A DNA stretch of 64,000 bases from Typha latifolia. Its lineage: Eukaryota; Streptophyta; Magnoliopsida; Poales; Typhaceae. The DNA lies in NCBI GenBank assembly GCA_019914945.1, contig CM034106.1, positions 3,038,001 through 3,102,000 of the forward strand. Direction: 5' to 3'. Positions 56,258-64,000 of the stretch are shown piece by piece. The first letter of the stretch is position 1. The number at the start of each line of letters is the position of its first letter. A program made the position numbers and the translations under genes. The notes under the pieces are model-generated. The model searched no databases. It saw nothing but the letters and a program-made list of their open reading frames with translations, and was not told where the DNA came from.

Positions 56258-57981
56258 TAACTAATCGTGACATTTTATCCACCTACGAGAGAAAAATGCT
56301 TGCAGTTCTGCACGCCATCACCAAATGATGACCATATTTGATTGGCCAACGGTTTACTATCCGCACGGACCAACGAAGCTACCCTATTTGATAGAGGAAC
56401 ATGTGCACACCCCGGCACGGCAACGGTGGGTCATGAAGCTCCTTGGGTATGACTACGAGCTAGTCTACAAAACGGCGATTGAGAACCAAGCCGCTGATTC
56501 CCTTTCGCGCCAACCGGATGCAAGTGAGTTCACTTCTTTTTCAGCACCAACCTTTCCTTTCATTTCAGATCTGCAGAGAACTAGTGCAGAGGATCACGAT
56601 CTGGTCTAACTCATGGAGGAGCCGAGAGAGAACCCATCAAGCCACCCTGAGCACGAGGAGCGCGACGGGATGGTGCTCGAGCGCGGACGGATCAAGGTAC
56701 CTGTAGACGAGGGGCTGCGGAGACTATTTGTGGCACGCTTCCATGATACCCCTATAGTAGGCCATGAAGGTATCTTACACACCTGCAAGCGGCTAGCCCA
56801 AAGCTATACATTGATAGTAATGAAGTCGAATTTGAAGAAATATGTGCGCGAATGCCAAATCTGCCAACGTGTCAAGTCGAAGACGCTCAAACCAAGCGGG
56901 CTATTGCAACCGCTGCCTATATCGGAGCAAATTTGGGAGGACGTCTCCATGAACTTCATCGAAGGGCTGTTGGAGGTTCAAGGTTAGTCAGTGGTGTTCA
57001 TTGTGGTGGATAGGCTGAGCAAATACGCTCATTTTATACCATTGACGCACCCGTTTTCAGCAAAGAAAGTTGCTGAAATTTTTGTTCAAGAAGTGGCACG
57101 CTTACATGGGATGCCTAGGACGATCGTGTTAGACCGGGATCACTTCTTCATCAGCGAGTTTTGGTCTGAGTTTTTTAGATTGTAAGGGACTTGAGTCAAC
57201 CTTAGTTTATCTTATCACCTCGAGACGGATGGCCAAAACGAGGTGGTGAATCGCAAACTTGAGCAATACTTGTGTTGCTTTGTGGCGGACCGACCAAGAA
57301 ATTGGGTCAAATTCTTCCAATGGGCCGAGTGTCTTACAATACGACTTATCACTCTAACATCGACATGACCCCCTTTGAGGCGGTTTATGGGCACACCCCC
57401 CTTGTCTTGCGTGCCTACGATAGACTCAGAACATCGGATCGAACCGAGCTTGTCTTAGAACTTCCGGGCCAATATGAAATCTTGAGATGGCTCAAGATTC
57501 ACCTAGCATCAGCTCAAACTGCATGAAGCAGACTCATGACAAGGGCCGATGTGAGTGCGAGTTCGAGGTGGGTAAATTGGGGTTCGTTCGAGGCTAACTA
57601 TATCCGCAATCCACATTGAGGCCGATTTTGAACCAAAAGCTAGGTCACAAGTATTACGGGCCGTATCGAGTGTTACAATGAATCTGTCCAGAGCTTTATT
57701 GATTGGACCTACCTAAAGGAACCCGGGTCCATCCGATCTTCCACGTATCGGCATTGAAGGCCTAGATCGGGCTTAATCATGTGGTGGGTTCAGCCTTGCC
57801 CGAACCAATAGAGGAAGATAGCCTAGTTGAACTGGTCTGAGTCTTAAGCCGTAGGAGACGGCGCCATGGATATAGATTGGAGACGGAAGTGTTGATCGAG
57901 TGGCTTGGCAAGCCCACTGACGAGTCTACTTGGGAGCTCGAGTCAGATATCATGGACCGCTTCCCCAATTTCACACCTTGA
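56258..57981 (+). pseudogene. B-IV RNase H end, integrase and chromodomain
   Basis: RNase H end ([16 protein letters not shown], then in another frame LLGYDYELVYKTAIENQ and SRQPDASEF) leads, after a stop at 56607, to LERGRIKVPVDEGLRRLF, the zinc finger HDTPIVGHEGILHTCKRL with C-x2-C in RECQICQ, VSMNFIEGLLEVQG (first catalytic Asp changed to Asn), TAG at 56986 in place of [35 protein letters not shown] (second Asp) and QNEVVNRKLEQYL (Glu). Further frameshifts precede FEAVYGHTPLVLRAYD and the chromodomain VLIEWLGKPTDESTWELES ending at 57981. Confidence 0.88.
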
Positions 57982-58008
57982 GGACAAAGTGGCGAAAGTA
58001 TGGTGGAT

Positions 58009-58978
58009 TGATACGATGATGTGATTCAGACGTCACCGAGTTGTCTTAAGCAAGGATACACCTTACGGGAGTCTTTTCTTATTGTGTTAGTTATTTAATT
58101 TAGAAAAAAATAAGGTTTCTGTATGTTGTGTTCAAATGCGGGAGGGGTGCGTTCGAATGCCCTTGCGAATGCTTGAAGGCGTTCACATCTACAAAGAATG
58201 CAAATTGTGTGTTCCAACGTGCTCGACCCCGTTCGAAAGCCCGTGTGCGAACATCTGCATACGTTCGCATAGACAAAACACAATTTGTGCGTTTGGATGT
58301 GTTCGACACCATTCAAACGCGATGGCAAAAATCCACTATTTCTAGGGTTAATAATTATTATTTTTTGCTTGTTTGGTTAGCCTCTTAAGGTGTGGATGGC
58401 AACCAAAAATATTACGATCAATGAATTAAGTTTCTTGCCCTAATCTTCTTCCACTCCTTCCCTCTAGTTCCCTCCTCCAACGGCAGCAACCACCACCATG
58501 GCGCCACCGCCTCTAGCCTCCCTCTACCGGCCACTCACCCTAGTCCCTTAGGGGCGGCCCACTCCTCCCTCTTCTTCAAATCTCTCTCTACCTTCGCGCT
58601 AACCTTTTCCACCATCCATAAACTTCCCCCACCATCTTCCTTACCGGTGCTACCCTTTACCACTAGCCTACCACCTCCATATTCCACATAGGATCACGTG
58701 CCCCTATCCACGGATCCAAAATCATGTTCTAATCTAAATCTAGCAGATTGGACTCCCCGATGTTCGCCCACTTATCTAAAGATATCTCCAAATCTCGCCA
58801 TCCGAATCATCTGAAATTAGATTCGTTGGAAAGCTCTTTTCCAAGGCTACGACTTAGCAAAATTTCACATTGATCCGACTATTATATCTTCAGGAATCTC
58901 CTTTGAAATTTCCATGCAAGGTCCTACATAGATTTGATATCGAGATAGATCATACCCAATCCAGGGAAGATCATATCA
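58009..58978 (+). repeat. 3' LTR of B-IV
   Basis: The 970-bp LTR starts TGATACGATGATG after a purine-rich tract and ends GATCATATCA. Palindrome-type motifs, more eroded than in B-I, lie at 58130-58325. It aligns with B6 over the shared part. Confidence 0.88.
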
Positions 58979-59215
58979 TCAGCCTATTCATATCCAAGAC
59001 TAGTCTAATCAACCGTATGATAAAATATGCTCAACAATAATCATATTTATATAAGATCATATAATCATGTTGGAGGCCAAAACAGAATGCATATACATAA
59101 TATATAATATATCTTAATATATAATAGCTCTCTAAGAGGTAAGACTACTCACCGTCTAATCAGAAGACACAAACCCCGTATCCTCCACATCCATCAACTA
59201 AGTCTCAGCTTTACA
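58979..59215 (-). repeat. Family F LTR interior fragment
   Basis: The block aagactactcac to cagaagacacaaacc (59150-59180) matches the complement of F1 near 23910-23945, and the preceding text matches F1 around 23990-24010 (atgcatgttttggcctc). It has no LTR ends. Confidence 0.6.
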
Positions 59216-59750
59216 TGCTTTAGTGCACAAATTCTGAAATTTACAAGAGGAAAGGGATTACGAGTATAGATTGTCTGTCGGTGTGGGAATTCTACAAATG
59301 CTAATGGCACACATGGTGTCTCTGAAGTGGCTCAAATTCCTTCAACTATTGTTGACATTTCTCTAGGCTCAAATCACATGTAAGTGGCAGAGGTTTCTGA
59401 AATGCTTCCACAAGTTCATATTCTTGACCATGAGCTTGTCATCATGCCTAAGCATTTCTAAGTGCTAGAGTTTGCGCGAGCTCATTTGATTCGTGGTATA
59501 GTCTTGTTTTCAGGAAGGTTGTCTCACCTAATATGCAAGTAGTTGGAAATCTAAAAGAGCCAAAGCATCTATAATCTCTAGGTACATCTACTCAACATCT
59601 ATAAGTTCCATTGATCAACTCTCTGCTTTAGACCAGATAGATCCAATGGATTCTCAAGTGAGAACTTTCAATTAGATTCTCCTACATCAAAAGCTAAATT
59701 AGTGTAGCCATTATCTAAAAATAAGGAGAGCTTGCGTCCGGGAGAAGTAA
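59216..59750. other. Unassigned segment with a coding-like stretch
   Basis: At 59281-59540 one plus-strand frame reads NSTNANGTHGVSEVAQIPST, IVDISLGSNHM, a TAA, VAEVSEMLPQVHILDHELVIMPKHF, a TAA, then VLEFARAHLIRGIVLFSG before more stops. It is not similar to any gag or pol piece here. It could be a decayed gene fragment carried by an element or an unrecognised retroelement linker. Confidence 0.4.
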
Positions 59751-59751
59751 T

Positions 59752-62700
59752 GCAACACCCGCCCCCAAACACGTGCCCCTCATATGGGTAGAACCCACGT
59801 GATTACCATGTAACCTGATGGTCAATATTTCAACACAATATACAAAAAAAAGCTCACATTTTCACAAATAAAACAAATAAAAGGAAGCCCATAAGACCAT
59901 AGGGCACAATAAGCCCCAAAATACATATCCATAGACAGATGAAATTTTCTACGTAGGGGCTACAAGCCATTTAGATTAATTTACAAGAATAAATAAATAA
60001 AAGAAATTAATGATATTTCTTCTCCAGCTCCGCCATAAACTGTAGCTCATCTACTAATCTAAAAATATTTCTACTAGAAGGTAGTGAGCATAAAGCCTAA
60101 CAAGTTTTTACTTCTGTAGTCTAAAAGTAATACAATAAATGATGCAATAATAAGTAGATATGAATATACACATCATAATCAAATAGAATACACAAGTACA
60201 ACATACCCATCATGCTCATCCAATGCGCACATGCATTAGCAATCGATAACCTACCATACATTATCCGAACTATCAAGTCCTCAAACTTGAGCTCACACCA
60301 AGCTCCGCCTAGATGCCAAATCAATGTTACAAGACATAACATGCATCCTCTCATACTACCAAGTCTGTAACTTAGGCTCTTGCAAAGCTACGCTCGTAGG
60401 CCACATCATCATTTCACACCCGCACCACATGCATACCCACAAGGGAAGGTAGATCCTAGCGATAGAACCGCTAGCCCATCACTCGGCAAACAACATGACC
60501 AATTGTTTGCCACCGTATACTAAGAACCTCAGTTGTAAGCCCATTACATAGGTTAGTATCGCATATCAATATTACCATATGAGCCCTCAGCTCCACATCA
60601 TCGCACCACCGTGTGGAAATCATAAATCGTCGCTCACGGACGCCCTCATCTTGCATCATCGGGTATCGTTAGGTCTATGTCATTCTACCCTTTTCTCTCT
60701 ATCGTCAACACCCTAAAGTGTATGACTCTCATCGATCGATAGTAAATCGCCCATTGCCTAACGAAACGACTACTTGATTTTCTATGACTAACAGACCGAG
60801 GCCTTGGGCGTTGGCCCTAATATATATAAGTATAATAATATTTCTAGCCCCTAACCCTGGCTGGGGAGGTGTCGGGTACTATCGAGACAAGCAATCACCC
60901 ATTTTATGATCGTGCTCGTATCTAAATTGCATGATATTATACAATACAAGAAGTATAATGTAACACTTATCATTGTCATGTTTTGCGTGTTAAACACATG
61001 ATCATGCCCAATAAATATGCATAGACATCATGATATGTGAAATCTACCGAACTGCAAAATATAATTATGATACGATATACGATCTCCCCTTGGGCTAAGG
61101 TTCAAACTCTTCCAATTCTCTGATCTGGACTGGATATGGTATGGAACTTTAAAATAAGATCCCGAAAGATGCCTCTGTCAGATCCTAGGCGATGATGGAT
61201 ATATTGTAGTCCCAGGAAAGAGCTTTCCAACAAATCAAGTTTCAGGTGAATCGGATGTGGGGATCTCGAGATATCGTACGATTAGTGGACGAGCGTCAGG
61301 GTGGTTTGTTTAGGATCCGTGGATGGAGGCACGAGATCCTAGGATGATGGTGGTTGGATGTGGACCGGCGTTTGTGGGGTGGCACCGGTGAAAAGTGCTT
61401 ATGGAAAGGTTATGGTTGATGGAAGGGTTAGGGCAAGTGTTGGATAGATTGGAAGAAGGGGAAGGAGAGGGCCACCCCTAAGGGTCTAGGTTAGAACCGG
61501 CATCGCCGGGGATTGAGAGAACGAGAGCGAAGAAGACGAAGGAGGCAAGGCAAAACTCAATTCTTCAACAATAATCTCTGGTTGCCATCCATATCCCTTT
61601 TAGAGGCTAACCAAACAACTCAAAATTTACCCTAAACAATACAATTTCGCTGACCGCGTACGAACGTGCCCGACTGCATTCGAACGCATTGAGTTTGCTC
61701 TTCTCTGGATTTGCGAACGCGATGCATGCGTGCGAATGCACGATCGAACGTGCATGTTTCTCACTTCTCTGGATTTGCGAACGCGATGCAGGTGTTCATA
61801 GTGCGTTCAAACGGGGCATTTGAACGCACAATGTACACTCTCAAAACCCATTCACAACCGCATTTGAACTCACTCCACCCGCATTCAAACTTGACTTATA
61901 GAAAACTTATTTTCGTGGAAATTAAACATTAAAACAAGAAACAAAGACAGTTCTAATGTGAATCCATGCTCGAGACAACATCGGTGAAATCCGATTCGTA
62001 TCAAATTACCATGCATGACGTGTAATAAAAATGGTAAGGAAAATGCATGCACATGCATATTATAAATGTGATGATTTCATACGGTACGATATTTCATTCT
62101 CTATACTGCTCCTAGATTATATAAGTTTTATCTGCCTAAACTGCATTCCCGATATAAGTTGTAACTACGCCACGAGATCATCCTCATAGAGTACAGAGTC
62201 CACCTCGATAAGAAAAGTAAATAAAAAGCATGAGCACAATATTTCTATCACTAATTTGTTAAATAATTTTATTGAGGTTCACTACAGGCTTGGGTAGGTC
62301 CATCTCATAATTCCTACCTTTATTAATCAGGTAGAGCCGGCACAGCTGTACCAAGGCCTAACGCATTATTAAAAGTAATAAAATATTCTCCTCAAATTAT
62401 TGCCCAAATTACTATTATCAAATTTACAAAAGGTCGGAGAGATAATATTTAATTAATAACCTTCGTAAAAAATGCAACTTGCTTAATATCATTTTTCTAT
62501 ATTTATCTATAATAATTATCTAATAGGAGTAATTAATATAGATACACCCAGACCACAGACTCCTTTGATAAAATTGAATTAGCCCAAAATTATAATCTTC
62601 AAAGTTTAATATCCAATTGGTGCTAGTTCCTGATATGTATAAAACAATAAATGTAGCGAACACTACTATCAGCTAAAAATATCGATTAATTAAGGCTCAC

Positions 62701-62946
62701 GGTCTAATTCATTAAAATTGATTTATACCCATGATAAGACTAGCAACTGTCCCTCTAAAATAATTAAATATAGTTCCCGTTGATATGGATAATTAGACCA
62801 AGGATTTGAAATTATATTAAAATAAATAAAAAGCAATTGACCTATTTAGATCAGGCCTAAAGAAAGGGGTTGGGTTGCAACTAACCCAAAGACCACAAAC
62901 TTGACCCACTAAGATATGGACCCGAAGCCCACACTATCCACTAAAT
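59752..62946 (-). repeat. Family F LTR, copy F3 (minus strand), split by B solo LTR
   Basis: The plus strand opens tgcaacacccgcccc, the complement of an F-type end. The interior is AT-rich and noncoding like F1. After removing the B solo LTR at 61068-62003 about 2.25 kb remain, so the GC-rich start of the LTR is probably missing at the junction with LTR A6. Short open frames (60121-60354, 60471-60659) have no support. Confidence 0.6.
61068..62003 (-). repeat. Solo LTR of family B (copy B8) with TSD aatta
   Basis: On the minus strand it reads from TGATACGAATCGG at 62003 to CGTATCA at 61068. Flanks aatta at 61063-61067 and 62004-62008 are identical. A 7-bp insertion (tatacga) duplicates part of the end at 61075. 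Palindrome-type motifs lie at 61655-61895. It has no primer-site tail. Confidence 0.93.
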
Positions 62947-63546
62947 TGATAGGCCTCTGATACCAATTGATAGGATCTAGAACCAAAAGATCGGCTACGG
63001 AACAATTCCTTAAGATCTGAATTTATTGCAGGACGCAATCCGCGCAACCGTGGAAAAATATTCGTTAGATATTTACGCCCTTCACAGATTCAAAATGTAG
63101 CAAGGACGAAAATACGGAATAACGTGGGTGATGGTGGTGGTGACGGGTGGAGTGGATGTTAGGGTTATGGATGGGTATGGAGGTGAAGGTGGATTATGGA
63201 AGTGATTAAGGGAAGTAGATGAAGGGAACGAAGTGGTCGAGATCCCAAAGAAGAGGGGTGGCTCGACAGTCGAGGGAGATTAGAAGCGAGGAGAAATGTT
63301 ACCAACGGTAGAGGTGTAACGTTGGTGAAGAGGGAGGAGAGAGGAGTCTAGAGAGAAGATAGGAGGCAAGATATATTCCGAATCTGGAGAAGTCATGAAT
63401 ATCAAAGTTGTAGATCTAGAGGTTGTCGACCTTATCCAACTAGTTTGATATTATTTGGACAAGTGTAGAATATTCTATAAATATTTTTCTGAAACTACAT
63501 AGAGCTGGATTTAGCTAATTAGATAAAATCCTAACTAAGTGTATCA
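62947..63546 (-). repeat. 3' LTR A6, an A/D hybrid with primer-site tail
   Basis: The minus strand starts with TGATACACTTAGTTAGGA, an A-type start that passes into D-type sequence within 18 bp, and ends GATCCTATCA, followed by ATTGGTATCAGAGGCCTATCA reaching 62947. Because coding sequence lies on the other side, this is a 3' LTR, so the primer-like tail is part of the LTR. The TATA region is deleted. Confidence 0.8.
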
Positions 63547-64000
63547 GCCCACCACGCGTCCCTCACCTTGCCCTCAAGGTGAAAAGTTAGGAAAACGCTC
63601 CAAGATATCAGTCTTCAACTCCCATGTTGCCTCATCAAATGGCTTGCCAAGCCACTCAACTAGAATCTCTATCTCCAATCTGGTACCATGTCGTTGTCGG
63701 CGTCTAGTATGTACTCGAACTACTTCTACGATCTCTATCTTCTCCAATGACTCCCTTAGAACTGGTCCAACAATCTCATGATCTCCAATGCACTCCTTCA
63801 GCAATGAAACATGAAAGACAGAATGCACTCTTGACCTCTCTGGTAGCTCCAAACGATATGCAACCGGACCAATACGCTCCAACACCCAAATGCATCCGCG
63901 GTCCCGCAGCAAACCGCCTTGATTCTCTAATTCTGGACAGCGCTCTAGATCATCCATCACCTCCTTACTAAGATAGGCAATGGGACATCCTTCTTGCATT
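63547..64000 (-). pseudogene. A6 pol 3' end: RNase H stub, integrase C-terminus, chromodomain (runs off the right edge)
   Basis: The minus strand carries one open frame from the window edge to 63574. It reads MQEGCPIAYLSKE (RNase H), then MDDLERCPELENQGGLLRDRGCI, then VLERIGPVAYRLELPERSR, VFHVSLLKECIGDHEIV and the chromodomain EILVEWLGKPFDEATWELK. Both junctions are in frame. The second one is the same integrase-core deletion seen in D1 at 26590-26600. The 141-codon frame has no stop. Confidence 0.92.

Overview
The window is nuclear DNA of a flowering plant, almost filled with nested, mostly broken LTR retrotransposons. The evidence is chromodomain-bearing Ty3/gypsy polyproteins, an Athila-type Ty3/gypsy polyprotein, SIRE-like Ty1/copia fragments, primer binding sites complementary to initiator tRNA-Met, 5-bp target site duplications (TSDs), plant TATA boxes, and one plausible plant secreted-peptide gene. 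I see no rRNA, tRNA, CRISPR or bacterial features. I cannot decide monocot versus dicot.

Family labels are mine. A and D are related chromovirus LTRs starting TGATACAC or TGATACGAATC. B is a chromovirus LTR starting TGATACGATTC. C is a gypsy LTR starting TGTTACGATCC. E is a copia-like LTR of about 1.05 kb. F is a gypsy-like LTR of about 3 kb with TGTAAC/GTTACA ends. G is a D-like LTR ending in CATAACA. H is a small non-autonomous copia-like element.

Layout: 1-975 copia tail; 976-1376 family A LTR end; 1380-3889 minus-strand copia gag stub and LTR, split by an E solo LTR; 3924-4694 F fragment; 4695-13720 C element, split by a complete minus-strand B element (6694-12798, TSD aattc) that itself holds a plus-strand B solo LTR (9145-10096). 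Then 13721-16672 two family A LTR-gag fragments; 16674-18156 the 3' end of a minus-strand A element; 18157-18811 B LTR; 18812-27705 D element containing an E solo LTR (TSD gtttg) and an F solo LTR (TSD gctac); 27706-30398 F; 30402-32849 degenerate B element; 32850-34580 minus-strand G element; 34829-37456 complete H element. The interval 37457-41748 is the only long stretch that looks like host DNA, and it holds the one likely host gene (39942-40211). After it come 41749-43840 a complete small minus-strand C element; 43998-45230 family A; 45431-47013 integrase and B gag; 47014-54661 an Athila element; 54662-55345 Tekay-like integrase; 55346-58978 B element; 58979-62946 F with a B solo LTR (61068-62003, TSD aatta); 62947-64000 the 3' end of a minus-strand A/D element.

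No element appears able to move on its own. Gag, protease, RT, RNase H, integrase and chromodomain modules are each present somewhere, but every copy has stops, frameshifts or deletions. The strongest unexplained patterns are a CpG-rich palindrome (GCGTTCGAACGC) repeated in the upstream part of several unrelated LTR families; LTRs whose 3' tails have absorbed one or more copies of their own primer binding site; and a shared integrase-core deletion suggesting a propagating non-autonomous chromovirus subfamily.
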